From positions 1-56,572 of the forward strand of contig CAWUZD010000042.1 in the NCBI GenBank assembly GCA_963926925.1: a stretch of 56,572 nt of DNA, in the 5' to 3' direction. Under the pieces are notes generated by a model. It had not been told where the DNA came from, ran no database searches, and saw only the letters and a list, made by a program, of their open reading frames with translations. The position numbers and the translations under genes are program-made. This stretch comes from Paralactobacillus_A sp963926925. Its GTDB lineage: Bacteria; Bacillota; Bacilli; Lactobacillales; Lactobacillaceae. Below are positions 44,901 to 53,904 of the stretch, piece by piece (positions within the stretch are counted from its first letter, which is position 1; every line of letters starts with the position of its first letter).

Positions 44901-46585
44901 TGAAAATAATGAAAGTGATGTGCAAATTAAAAACGGGACTATTTTCATTGGCATTTATTTTGGTAATGTTATTTGCAATTAAACCAGTTCATGCTGATCA
45001 AACAACGCGTCCAACTTTATTAGTTTATGATAGTGAAAATGTTGCTAATGGTGATGAAGTGAAAATCGATTCATTGCAACGGTTATTAGTTAGCTTAAAC
45101 CAGCCAGTTAAAACCATGTCAATGGCGCAATACCAACAAGGCGATTTAAATGATCAAAATTATTCAGCTTTAATTTTGATGATTAACTGGCCCCAAGCAC
45201 ATTTAATTAAACAAACTTTTATCAATGATATGCAAAATTTTCATGGCAAAATTTTACATATTGGACCATCACTAACTGATTTTGAAAAATCACAGTTACA
45301 AGGTGATACGCAGTATTTACGGCATCAACAGTATTTTTTGTATAACCAACAATACAAGTATTACCAAATGCTTAACTTTGTTAATTCAGCCCAGTTTGTT
45401 GTTAAACCAGCTGCTAATTCACAAACATTTGGTGAATTAGTAACACAAGGTAACAACCAAAGTGCGGTGCCTTATGGTGTGATTCATAATAACATGGCCT
45501 TTTTACCATACTTTAAGACCGATGGGTTAAGTTTTTTAGAAGCTAGTCAATTAATGGCGCAGTTTTTTGGACAAGCAAGTAAAACTTATCATCCCTTATT
45601 AGTAATCAAAAATGTCACGCCTTTTTCTAACTTAAAACAATTAGTAGCAGTTGCTGATTATTTACATGATGAAGGTATTCCTTTTGCAATTTCAGCGACT
45701 AGTGTTGCTGTTAATACTAATTTAAAGGCGTTTCAATATTATGCGCTTGCCTTACAATATGTTGAAAATGATGGCGGCAATATCTTCTTACAGGTTCCTG
45801 AAGTTTATGCAGCTGACAAAACGAAGACAGCTTTTACAACTTTGCGAACAGATATGACCCAAACATTGACTGCTTTGTGTAATAATTATGTGTATCCAGT
45901 TGGGTTTAGTGCACCTTCATATTGGAATCAAGACGGAGTTTATCAAAGCGCTGCGCTTGGTTTAACTAATCAAGTTTTACTAACAGCCAATACTGATGCC
46001 CAACCACCTTATATCGATCAAGATAATTATGGGATGACTTATGGTCGCACATATTATGAAATGCCGCTTAGTTCTTTACATACTATTAAAGGTGGTAGTG
46101 AATATGTGCGTTCCCAGTTACATTTTGCTGTACCAACCGCGGTAACTGTTTCATTACCAACTACTAAGAAGACCTTTGCACAATTTAAACGGAATTTAAA
46201 TGTAATTCCACTAGCATGGCTTAACTTAAGCAATGATGATTTTAAATCTAATACTAAAGTTGGTAGTAAGGACGTTTCATTCCAATTAGGTAACTACTTT
46301 ATTAATAATGAAATGGTTAATGTGCCATTGGCCACAGCCAAAGTTAATAACAGTTATAAGCATCAAGTTACACGTGGAACATTAAGTGGCTTCTTCAATA
46401 TTAATGGCATTATTTTGGAAGTATTCATCTTTATTTCCATGGCTATTTTAATATTGTTATTCATTATTGGTTATCGCGTTTACTTAGGGATGTTTAAACG
46501 GTCAGTAAAAAAAGAAGATAAAAGGATGCTATTTGATTTACATTTTGATAAACTTAAGAGAAAAAATAAGAAGGAAGATAAGTAA
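44894..46585 (+). CDS. ydaL: DUF2334 deacetylase-like protein (YdaL-like)
   Basis: The 563-residue protein has a signal/TM segment (about 13-34, ends VHA), a first domain of Rossmann type (LLVYDSENVANGDE, ALILMINWP, LHIGPSL), a DUF2334 deacetylase-like domain (about 215-400, with YPVGFSAPSYW), and a C-terminal TM helix (about 510-535) with a basic tail. B. subtilis YdaL is the matching member. The DUF2334 fold relates to polysaccharide deacetylases; I do not clearly see a full Asp-His-His metal set, so activity is uncertain. It overlaps both neighbours (7 bp and 1 bp). Confidence 0.8.
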   Translation: MVMKIMKVMCKLKTGLFSLAFILVMLFAIKPVHADQTTRPTLLVYDSENVANGDEVKIDSLQRLLVSLNQPVKTMSMAQYQQGDLNDQNYSALILMINWPQAHLIKQTFINDMQNFHGKILHIGPSLTDFEKSQLQGDTQYLRHQQYFLYNQQYKYYQMLNFVNSAQFVVKPAANSQTFGELVTQGNNQSAVPYGVIHNNMAFLPYFKTDGLSFLEASQLMAQFFGQASKTYHPLLVIKNVTPFSNLKQLVAVADYLHDEGIPFAISATSVAVNTNLKAFQYYALALQYVENDGGNIFLQVPEVYAADKTKTAFTTLRTDMTQTLTALCNNYVYPVGFSAPSYWNQDGVYQSAALGLTNQVLLTANTDAQPPYIDQDNYGMTYGRTYYEMPLSSLHTIKGGSEYVRSQLHFAVPTAVTVSLPTTKKTFAQFKRNLNVIPLAWLNLSNDDFKSNTKVGSKDVSFQLGNYFINNEMVNVPLATAKVNNSYKHQVTRGTLSGFFNINGIILEVFIFISMAILILLFIIGYRVYLGMFKRSVKKEDKRMLFDLHFDKLKRKNKKEDK

Positions 46586-47841
46586 TGACTACATTCGTTA
46601 ATGTCTTGTTGTTAATCTCAATTACTTCAATTTGGGGTATTTTGATTGTTAACGTTGTTTTGGTAATTGCTGGTTATATTTACTATTTACGAACAGTTAA
46701 TCAACCTCCAAAGCCATTACCGAAGGATGTGCCGTTTGTTTCGGTTTTCGTGCCGGCGCATGATGAAGGGGTAGTTATTGTTAAAACGGTTGAATCATTA
46801 TTAAACTTTGATTATCCCCATGATAAATATGAAGTAATTGTTATTAATGATAATTCAACTGACAATTCATCAGAATTATTAGCCGAATTGAAAGCCAAAT
46901 ATCCTGATCGTAATTTTGAAATTATTAACACTGATGCAAAAACAGGTGGTAAAGGTAAGTCAAATGCTTTGAACATTGCGTTGAAACAAGCTAAGGGTTC
47001 AATTATTTCAATTTATGATGCTGATAATACTCCTGAACGCGGTGCTTTACGGATTTTAGTTGGCGAATTATGTTCCAATCCAAAGTTGGGTGCTGCAATT
47101 GGTAAATTCCGGACGCGTAACCGGAATGCAACCTTGTTAACCCGGTTTATTAATATTGAAACATTGTCATTCCAGTGGATGGCACAGGCTGGTCGGCAAC
47201 AATTATTCCATTTAACTACTATTCCAGGAACTAATTATGTTATCTGGCGGAAGATTATTGAAGAAATGGGTGGCTGGGATGTGAAATCCCTAGCTGAAGA
47301 TACTGAAGTAAGTTTCCACTTGTATATGACTGGTTATCACATTGCTTACCAACCTAAGGCCGTTACTTGGGAACAAGAACCACAAACATTAGGTGTGTGG
47401 TTCCACCAACGGACACGGTGGGTTAAGGGTAACATTTATGATGTTTTGAAATATGCAAAATATCTTTTTAAGAAACAAGGTAAGCCGATTAGATTTGACT
47501 TAATCTACTTTTTATCAGTATTCTTATTATTGGTAGGATCATTAGTTGTTTCTGACTCCTTCTTTATTTTATCAATAGCGGGAGTAGTGCACTCGACGTT
47601 GCAGGGCTTTAGTAATGTCTTGTGGTTGCTTGCGATTATTTTGTTTGTCATCAGCACGGCAATCACGCTGTCGACGGAAAAAGGTGAATTAACCTTTACG
47701 AACGTTCTTATCATAGTATTGATGTATATTACATATAGTCAGTTATGGCTTCTTGTAGCAGCATGGGGAATGGTACAGTACATTGAAGAGAAAGTATTTC
47801 ACAAAAAAGAAAAATGGTATAAAACGAAACGTTATTCTTAA
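46585..47841 (+). CDS. ydaM: Processive family 2 glycosyltransferase (YdaM/BcsA-like)
   Basis: The 418-residue protein has an N-terminal TM helix (about 10-35), a GT2 domain with D (VINDNSTD), DAD (D145-D147), SLAEDTE (D239) and QRTRW (275-279), then four C-terminal helices. The QxxRW signature marks processive synthases such as cellulose, hyaluronan or poly-N-acetylhexosamine synthases. No PilZ domain is present, so any c-di-GMP control must act through a partner. Start codon and previous stop share one base (TAATG). Its 3' end overlaps ydaN-like by 59 bp. Confidence 0.92.
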   Translation: MTTFVNVLLLISITSIWGILIVNVVLVIAGYIYYLRTVNQPPKPLPKDVPFVSVFVPAHDEGVVIVKTVESLLNFDYPHDKYEVIVINDNSTDNSSELLAELKAKYPDRNFEIINTDAKTGGKGKSNALNIALKQAKGSIISIYDADNTPERGALRILVGELCSNPKLGAAIGKFRTRNRNATLLTRFINIETLSFQWMAQAGRQQLFHLTTIPGTNYVIWRKIIEEMGGWDVKSLAEDTEVSFHLYMTGYHIAYQPKAVTWEQEPQTLGVWFHQRTRWVKGNIYDVLKYAKYLFKKQGKPIRFDLIYFLSVFLLLVGSLVVSDSFFILSIAGVVHSTLQGFSNVLWLLAIILFVISTAITLSTEKGELTFTNVLIIVLMYITYSQLWLLVAAWGMVQYIEEKVFHKKEKWYKTKRYS

Positions 47842-49984
47842 TATTGCTTGGGGATTGTTAGTTGGTATTTTGAGTATTGGCACAGCAACTAATATGGTTA
47901 GTGCTGCTCCTAATCAACAAAGTTCAAGTACAACGACTAATAATCAAGACCAGCAAAATAATAACAATCAACAAAATCAAGATAAGCATGAAAATGAATT
48001 AACTTACACTGAACCTTTTCAAAATACAACTACTTCATTAACAGGTTTAGGAGTAACTGCTAATTCATACTTTACTAAACCTGATTATTGGATTGTTAAA
48101 CAAGCTACTTTAAACTTAAATTATCAAGTCTCACAATTGGCTTCAAATCAAATTTCTAACATTACTGTCGAAATTAATGGTGTGAAGTTCTATTCATTTA
48201 CGCCCAAAAAGAGTAATACTTTGCAAAGTGAATCAATTAATATCCCATTAGATTTGTTGCAAGGTAGTAATAACATTCGCATTATTGGACAAATTCAAAT
48301 GTCTGAAAATAATGCTTTACAAACTGATCAAACCCCAGCTAACTGGTTAACTATCTATAATAGTACCAATGTTAACTACCATTACACGCTTCAACAAGCA
48401 CAAGATAAAATTAGTTCATTTTATGATTACTTCACAGGTGCCGACACAATTAATAATCAGCAATGTGCCGTTACTGTACCTGATCAACCAACTAATAGTG
48501 AATTAACCGCAGCTACTTATGCTTTGTCAGGTTTTTCACGGACCATTACTAGTGAAGATAATAGTATTCCAATTTGTCCTAATAGTAGTGATCGTGCTAA
48601 TAATAGTCTTTACCGCGTGGTTATTGGTTTGTATAAAGACTTACCAAGTGAATTCCAACAAGCTATTGACGCTAATCAATTAAATAATGCGGCTGTTATT
48701 AAGACGATGATTAATGGCAATAAACATTACTTAATTATTACTGCAAAAACTAATGATTTACTAATTAAGGCTAGTCGTTATGTAGCTAATAAACAATTAA
48801 TGAGTGAATCGCAATCTTCTGAAGTAACTGTTAACAAAGATACGCAAACTTTTACCGCTGCTATTCAGAATAACGGTGATTATCAATTAACCACACAAGA
48901 TTTAACAGTGGTTGGTTCTGGTCATCAAGAAGCAACGTTCTTCGTTAATATGCCGGTTAACTTAACTAATGCAGCTGGCAGTTTAATTAAACTTAACATG
49001 CGTTATGCCAAGAACCTTGATTTTTCACGCTCTTTAATGACTGTTTATGTAAATAACCAACCAATTGGTAGTCAAAAGTTAAATGCTAGTGATGCTAATA
49101 ATGATAGTGTCACAATTAAAGTACCTGCAAATACTGCATTGAACGGGCAATTTGTCGTACGCGTTGCCTTTGATTTGGTACAATCAGGTACAAATAATAG
49201 TGCCCAAACTGATGCGCAAACGCCATGGGCAACAGTTGAATCTTCATCAGTGGCATATATTCGTTCCAAACCAGTTTTAAGCCAATTATTTAGTAATTAT
49301 CCAAGTTTATTCTTAAATAATGACGCATATGATAATTTGGTAATTGTAAGACCAAGTAAGATGAACAGTGATTACTTTGAAACATTATCAAATATCTTTA
49401 ACTTATTTGGTTCTTATACATTAAGTAATACGGGTAAAATTACTTACCAAACTGGTATTCCTGATGAAGATACTTGCAAGAACCATAACATGATTGTTAT
49501 TGGTACACCACAATCAACACCATTTATTAAGAAGTTAAATAAACATCTTTACATGAAATATAACAGTAACTATCAATACTTCTTATCTAATGAAAAGATG
49601 AGTATTGCGCCATCATATGGCCGTAACATTGGGACAGCCCAGTTATTACGCTCACCATATAATGGTGATTTGGCTATTTTGACAGTCACTGCACCCGCTA
49701 GTGAAGATGTTTTGTTAGCATCAACGCAGATTAACTTTCAAAAGAATATTCAACAATATAATGGTGATACCATTGTAGTTGATCATAATAATAATCACTA
49801 TGGTTACCGCTTCAAGAAGAAGAAATCAGTTGCACAAGATGAAAACTTTGGTCAACAAGTACAAGCACACATTTCAACGATTGCTTACTTTGCATTAGCA
49901 TTGATTGTGATTATTGTTATTGTGTTCATGTTGATTATGATTTTCAGAAAGCATAATCCACGGAAAGGCAAGGATAATCTTTAA
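47783..49984 (+). CDS. ydaN: BcsB-like exopolysaccharide synthase partner (YdaN-like)
   Basis: The 733-residue protein starts with TTG inside the glycosyltransferase gene. It has a signal peptide (about 13-42, ending MVSA), a Gln/Asn-rich low-complexity segment (about 45-70), two BcsB-type repeats with carbohydrate-binding and flavodoxin-like folds (VEINGVKFYSFTP; MTVYVNNQPIGSQKL), and a C-terminal TM helix (about 697-720) with a basic tail. In cellulose synthases BcsB anchors and guides the polymer outside the membrane. It shares one base with the next gene (TAATG). Confidence 0.85.
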   Translation: MKRKYFTKKKNGIKRNVILNIAWGLLVGILSIGTATNMVSAAPNQQSSSTTTNNQDQQNNNNQQNQDKHENELTYTEPFQNTTTSLTGLGVTANSYFTKPDYWIVKQATLNLNYQVSQLASNQISNITVEINGVKFYSFTPKKSNTLQSESINIPLDLLQGSNNIRIIGQIQMSENNALQTDQTPANWLTIYNSTNVNYHYTLQQAQDKISSFYDYFTGADTINNQQCAVTVPDQPTNSELTAATYALSGFSRTITSEDNSIPICPNSSDRANNSLYRVVIGLYKDLPSEFQQAIDANQLNNAAVIKTMINGNKHYLIITAKTNDLLIKASRYVANKQLMSESQSSEVTVNKDTQTFTAAIQNNGDYQLTTQDLTVVGSGHQEATFFVNMPVNLTNAAGSLIKLNMRYAKNLDFSRSLMTVYVNNQPIGSQKLNASDANNDSVTIKVPANTALNGQFVVRVAFDLVQSGTNNSAQTDAQTPWATVESSSVAYIRSKPVLSQLFSNYPSLFLNNDAYDNLVIVRPSKMNSDYFETLSNIFNLFGSYTLSNTGKITYQTGIPDEDTCKNHNMIVIGTPQSTPFIKKLNKHLYMKYNSNYQYFLSNEKMSIAPSYGRNIGTAQLLRSPYNGDLAILTVTAPASEDVLLASTQINFQKNIQQYNGDTIVVDHNNNHYGYRFKKKKSVAQDENFGQQVQAHISTIAYFALALIVIIVIVFMLIMIFRKHNPRKGKDNL

Positions 49985-50871
49985 TGAAGAGTAGACGACT
50001 TAGTAATTCATTTTTAATTGATGTTTTCCTATTAGCATTCTTACTGTTGTTTATTATTACGGCAGTATTTATGGCCATTAATAAAGATTCAATTCTTGTT
50101 AATACCTTCTATTTAGGAATTACAGCGTTTTTGATTTTACTAACTTACTTTTTGGGATTAACAGTTGGCTTGATTATCAATTTGTTATTTGTGGTTTTAC
50201 AAGGTGGGTTATTAACTTACTTTGCTATTTTCCAAAAACGGATTGATATTGCTACTGGTGATTTAGCATACTGGTTATTCATGCCGTTACTATTGTCAGT
50301 AACCTTTTATGGATTATCATATTCAAGTTTGCAGCTACAAAAAGAAAATCAAAAATTAAAAGATGAATTAGTGCATCAAAGTGTGCTTGATAGTCAAACT
50401 AATCTAAGAACATTAGTTGCTTACTTACGTGATACGCAAATTTTCACTGCGACTGCTAAGAAATATAAAATGCCATTATCAATGATGGTAATTAGAATCA
50501 GATACTTCCATGAAATTAGAAGTATTCTTGATAGTACGCAGATGAAAGAGTTAGTAAAATTAGTTTCCCAGGTTATTTTGAAATCAGATGGTGATTTGGT
50601 ATTGGCTTACTTGTTAAGTCGTGAAAATCTTACTTGGGGTGTGCTTGAATTCGTTGATGCTGAAGAAGCACGCAAAACAGCGAAAGCAATTAAGGCTACC
50701 TTTGCTGAGGAATTACCCAAAGTAATTGAATTAAATAATATTGATATTTCCTTGGTAATTGGGGTCGCTCAATATGATGAAAAGACTATGAATGATGGTC
50801 ACGACTTGGAACATGAAGCTAACCATATGATTCAATATGACGTTGGTAATGATGATGTCGCTAAAAAGTAA
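49984..50871 (+). CDS. ydaK: Membrane protein with degenerate GGDEF domain (YdaK/PssE-like)
   Basis: The 295-residue protein has four TM helices (about 10-115), a short coiled coil (QLQKENQKLKDELVHQ) and a GGDEF-fold domain (about 130-285). The active site is lost: SRENL or nearby stands where GG(D/E)EF belongs, and the metal Asp is replaced (VIRIRYFHEI). In B. subtilis YdaK and Listeria PssE the degenerate domain binds c-di-GMP through an RxxD I-site; here no such RxxD is visible before SREN (the stretch reads SDGDLVLAYLL). It is the last gene of the operon, before a terminator. Confidence 0.82.
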   Translation: MKSRRLSNSFLIDVFLLAFLLLFIITAVFMAINKDSILVNTFYLGITAFLILLTYFLGLTVGLIINLLFVVLQGGLLTYFAIFQKRIDIATGDLAYWLFMPLLLSVTFYGLSYSSLQLQKENQKLKDELVHQSVLDSQTNLRTLVAYLRDTQIFTATAKKYKMPLSMMVIRIRYFHEIRSILDSTQMKELVKLVSQVILKSDGDLVLAYLLSRENLTWGVLEFVDAEEARKTAKAIKATFAEELPKVIELNNIDISLVIGVAQYDEKTMNDGHDLEHEANHMIQYDVGNDDVAKK

Positions 50872-50875
50872 TTTT

Positions 50876-50907
50876 AAGACCGGCTTTATTGGCCGGTCTT
50901 TTTTTGT
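50876..50907 (+). terminator. Terminator of the exopolysaccharide operon
   Basis: AAGACCGGC and GCCGGTCTT around TTTATTG, then seven T. The GC-rich stem is strong. Confidence 0.92.
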
Positions 50908-50913
50908 TATAAT
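50908..50913 (+). promoter_or_regulatory. Extended -10 promoter of queT
   Basis: TGTTATAAT gives a perfect -10 TATAAT with an upstream TG. It overlaps the end of the preceding terminator, so the queT leader starts immediately after the operon ends. Confidence 0.6.
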
Positions 50914-50942
50914 GACAAAGTTACTAAAAATCGCAACAGCGT

Positions 50943-50985
50943 TGGTAGTTCGCAAAATCCTACCATTATAAAAAACTAGGAGGTC
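50943..50985 (+). promoter_or_regulatory. preQ1-I riboswitch upstream of queT
   Basis: A stem GGTAG / CTACC (50944-50948, 50960-50964) encloses a TTCGCAAAATC loop and is followed by the A-rich tail ATAAAAAACTA that folds back in the class I pseudoknot. The tail runs into AGGAGG (50978-50983), so ligand binding would hide the ribosome site: translational control. The known ligand, preQ1, fits the queuosine-precursor transporter downstream. Confidence 0.85.
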
Positions 50986-50990
50986 ATTTA

Positions 50991-51482
50991 ATGACAAAAG
51001 AACATACGCGGTTAGTTGGTTTAGCTAAAGCAGCCGTAGTTGCTGCTTTGTACGCAGCACTAACTACATTAATTGCACCATTGAGTTATGGTAGCATCCA
51101 ATTACGGATTTCTGAAGGCTTGAATCATTTGGTAGTCTTCAATAAGCGTTATATTTGGGCGTTAGTAGTTGGTTGCTTTATTGCTAACTTATGGTCACCA
51201 ATGGGCATTATTGATATTATTTTTGGTACTTTAGAAACTTTCTTAGCAACCGGTTTAACTTATTTAGTTGCTAAACATGTTAAACCAGTTTGGTTGAAAT
51301 TAGTTATTAGTACTGTAATTGATACCGCAATGATGTGGGTAATTGCTTTAGAATTGCACCTTTATAATCATCTCCCATTCTGGCCAACATATGCCACAAC
51401 TGCTTTAGGAGAATTTATTTCCTTGGCAATTGGTGCGGTAATTATTTATATAATTAGTCGTTATATTGATTTACGTAAATAA
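50991..51482 (+). CDS. queT: Queuosine precursor transporter QueT
   Basis: The 163-residue, five- to six-helix membrane protein reads AAVVAALYAALTTLIAPLSYGSIQLRISEGLNHL, the QueT (formerly DUF988) start, with ALGEFISLAIGAVI near the end. It is the substrate-binding S component of an ECF-type vitamin transporter and takes up preQ1 or a related base. The shared ECF module is not in the window. It is controlled by the preQ1 riboswitch directly upstream. Confidence 0.92.
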   Translation: MTKEHTRLVGLAKAAVVAALYAALTTLIAPLSYGSIQLRISEGLNHLVVFNKRYIWALVVGCFIANLWSPMGIIDIIFGTLETFLATGLTYLVAKHVKPVWLKLVISTVIDTAMMWVIALELHLYNHLPFWPTYATTALGEFISLAIGAVIIYIISRYIDLRK

Positions 51483-51487
51483 AGTAA

Positions 51488-51527
51488 TAAGCTGTTAGAA
51501 TAAAATAAATTCTAACCGCTTTTTTTT
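51488..51527 (+). terminator. Terminator of queT
   Basis: GTTAGAAT / ATTCTAAC with flanking GC pairs and a 7 nt loop, then seven T. Confidence 0.85.
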
Positions 51528-51571
51528 GAAGAAAGTAGTAAAGTATTACCTATAAGGGAGTGTGAAAAGGA

Positions 51572-52270
51572 ATGGAAAGTCGCATTGAACGTCGCAAAGA
51601 GGAAGAAGAATTAAAGAAAGAACAACGGCATAGTAAAATGCCTAAAAGTCCTAAAAAACGGACACGTTTATTAATATTAATTGCTTTAGCAATTTTTATT
51701 ATTTTTGTTTTAATAGTAATTTTCTTAAACTTTCCAAGTGCAAGTAGTAAGCAACATGCTAGTGAATCAGTAGTTAGTTCAGTAACTTCATCACGATCAT
51801 CATCGAAGCATCATAAGTCATCATCTTCATCAACGAGTGATGATAATAGTAACAATAGTAATATTACTAATAATACAACGAGTGCAACTACAAATAATAA
51901 CACTGCTACTGGTAATAATAATAATGCAACTACTGGTAATAATAACGCTACAACCAATGCTAATAACGGTGGTACAGCAACGAAGAGTAATACCACTACG
52001 CAAACTAATAATGCTAATACTCAAAATAATACCCAAGCGAATACCAATACAACAAGTAATAATGCAATGGGTAATAATGAACAAAAAGCTGCGCAAAGCC
52101 AACCAAACAATACGCCAAATACTTATACAGTAACTGGTAATTTTAAGAGTGCTAGTGAAGCAGCTAACTGGGCACACCAAGCCTTTTCAAGTTACCATAG
52201 CATGGGTTACCAAACATACCGGGTTACTTGGCAAGGTAATAATACCTATGGCATTCAATTCATGAAATAA
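51572..52270 (+). CDS. Membrane-anchored low-complexity protein, 232 aa
   Basis: The protein has a charged cytoplasmic head (RIERRKEEEELKKEQRH), one TM helix (about 31-51), an extracytoplasmic Ser then Asn/Thr low-complexity stretch (about 55-180), and a compact C-terminal module of about 50 residues (NFKSASEAANWAHQAF...TYRVTWQGNNTYGIQF). The C-terminal module resembles small wall-exposed domains in lactobacilli but I cannot name it. ATG follows AAAAGGA. The repeated AAT/ACT codons make it prone to length change. It is a single gene, 100 bp before gadB. Confidence 0.75.
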   Translation: MESRIERRKEEEELKKEQRHSKMPKSPKKRTRLLILIALAIFIIFVLIVIFLNFPSASSKQHASESVVSSVTSSRSSSKHHKSSSSSTSDDNSNNSNITNNTTSATTNNNTATGNNNNATTGNNNATTNANNGGTATKSNTTTQTNNANTQNNTQANTNTTSNNAMGNNEQKAAQSQPNNTPNTYTVTGNFKSASEAANWAHQAFSSYHSMGYQTYRVTWQGNNTYGIQFMK

Positions 52271-52330
52271 TTAAAAGATAGGATAATTATAAAAAAACGG
52301 TTACAATGTAGAATGGATAATAAATAAAAA

Positions 52331-52366
52331 AGGGGTGAGCAGTTCTTTTGAAAAGAACTGAACGTT
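52331..52366 (+). promoter_or_regulatory. gadB ribosome site separated from the start by a hairpin
   Basis: The Shine-Dalgarno-like AGGGGTGA (52331-52338) is 28 nt from the ATG, but a perfect 9 bp inverted repeat AGTTCTTTT/AAAAGAACT (52341-52359) lies between. Folded, it leaves about 9 nt, a normal distance. Translation may therefore depend on this stem. Confidence 0.5.
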
Positions 52367-53746
52367 ATGACCAAAGAGTATCTCGAGAATTCATTTTTAG
52401 GCAGTCGTGAGGCTGCGCGTTCAATGCCTAAAGAGTGCATGCCTGAAGAAGGGATGGATCCAGATTTAGCTAAGGAGTTAATCAAACATATTCGTTTGGA
52501 TGAAGCTAAAGCTGATCAAAACTTGGCAACATTTTGTACTACACAAATGGAACCACAAGCTGATGAATTAATGATGAGTGGTTTAGAAACCAACGCCATT
52601 GATAAATCAGAATATCCTAAGACTGCAGCAATGGAAAACTATTGTGTAAGTATGTTAGGCCATTTGTGGGGAATCGATAAAGATAAGAAATTATTTAAAG
52701 ACTTTATTGGTACTTCAACTGTTGGTTCTTCTGAAGGTTGCATGCTTGGTGGTTTAGCAATGCTTTTTGCATGGAAGCATCGTGCCAAAGCTGCTGGCTT
52801 AGATATTGATAACTTACATGAACACAAACCTAACTTAGTAATTGTTTCTTCATATCAAGTTGTCTGGGAAAAATTCTGTAATTATTGGAATGTTGAAATG
52901 CGTGAAGTTCCAATGGACCCAGATACATTATCACTTGATATGAATACGGTTATGGATTATGTTGATGAAAACACCATTGGTGTAGTAAGTATTGAAGGAA
53001 TTACTTACACTGGTGGTCTTGATAATACTCAAAAATTAAATGAATTATTAGAAGAATATAACCAAACTCATACCCAATTACCTGTTCACATTCACGTTGA
53101 TGCGGCTTCTGGTGGTTTTTATGAACCATTTATGGATGGTTTCCGGCCATGGGATTTCCGTTTGAAGAATGTTGTTTCAATCAATACTTCTGGTCACAAA
53201 TTTGGTATGGTTTATCCCGGAATTGGTTGGGTATTATGGCGTGAAAATACCAAAGAATACTTACCTGAAGAATTACGTTTTTCTGTACCATATCTTGGTG
53301 GTTCGATTGATTCAATTGCAATCAACTTTTCACGGAGTGGCGCCCACATTTTGGGTCAATATTATAACTTTGTTCGTTTTGGTAAGGAAGGTTATCGGGC
53401 AATCATGCGTAATAACCATGAAGTTGCTACTAAATTATCAGAATGCTTAGCAAACTATGATATTTTTGAAATGGTGCACACTGGTGCAGGTACTAACTTA
53501 CCAATCGTTTGCTGGAAATTAGCTGATAATGCTAATGTTAAGTGGACATTATATGATCTTGAAGATAAGTTAATGGAATATGGATGGCAAGTGCCAGCTT
53601 ACCCACTTCCAGCAATTAAAGGTGTTGATAAGCCAATCATTGTTTCCCGGGTAGTATGTCGGCCAACAATGACAATGACAATTTGTGATGACTTCATCGA
53701 AGATTTATGTGCCGCTATCAAAGAATTAGATAAGAAATTTGATTAA
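52367..53746 (+). CDS. gadB: Glutamate decarboxylase
   Basis: The 459-residue PLP enzyme matches the Lactobacillus GadA/GadB pattern closely: ATFCTTQMEPQADELM, GTSTVGSSEGCMLGGLAM, VHIHVDAASGGF and the Schiff-base lysine K278 in NTSGHKFGM. It converts glutamate to GABA and CO2, using up a proton; it is a main acid-resistance route in lactic acid bacteria. The C-terminal tail is short, without the His-Thr end seen in E. coli GadB. No gadC antiporter or gadR regulator is in the window. Confidence 0.96.
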   Translation: MTKEYLENSFLGSREAARSMPKECMPEEGMDPDLAKELIKHIRLDEAKADQNLATFCTTQMEPQADELMMSGLETNAIDKSEYPKTAAMENYCVSMLGHLWGIDKDKKLFKDFIGTSTVGSSEGCMLGGLAMLFAWKHRAKAAGLDIDNLHEHKPNLVIVSSYQVVWEKFCNYWNVEMREVPMDPDTLSLDMNTVMDYVDENTIGVVSIEGITYTGGLDNTQKLNELLEEYNQTHTQLPVHIHVDAASGGFYEPFMDGFRPWDFRLKNVVSINTSGHKFGMVYPGIGWVLWRENTKEYLPEELRFSVPYLGGSIDSIAINFSRSGAHILGQYYNFVRFGKEGYRAIMRNNHEVATKLSECLANYDIFEMVHTGAGTNLPIVCWKLADNANVKWTLYDLEDKLMEYGWQVPAYPLPAIKGVDKPIIVSRVVCRPTMTMTICDDFIEDLCAAIKELDKKFD

Positions 53747-53754
53747 TAATTTAC

Positions 53755-53786
53755 AAAAGGATTAGTGAAATTTCACTAATCCTTTT
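53755..53786 (+). terminator. Terminator of gadB
   Basis: A perfect 16 bp palindrome, AAAAGGATTAGTGAAA with its complement, followed by T. Confidence 0.88.
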
Positions 53787-53904
53787 TGTGTGCCCAAAAT
53801 AACAGTATTTCCAGGGCACTTTATTTGTGTTTATTAGTAATTAAAAATAAAATTAAAGTGTTAGTAGAACAGCGGTTCTACAATGATAGGGAGGAAAATT
53901 GATT

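Noticed and set aside
51811..52180. Overlapping antisense frames in the low-complexity gene
   Set aside because: They are by-products of AAT/ACT repeats and have no ribosome sites.
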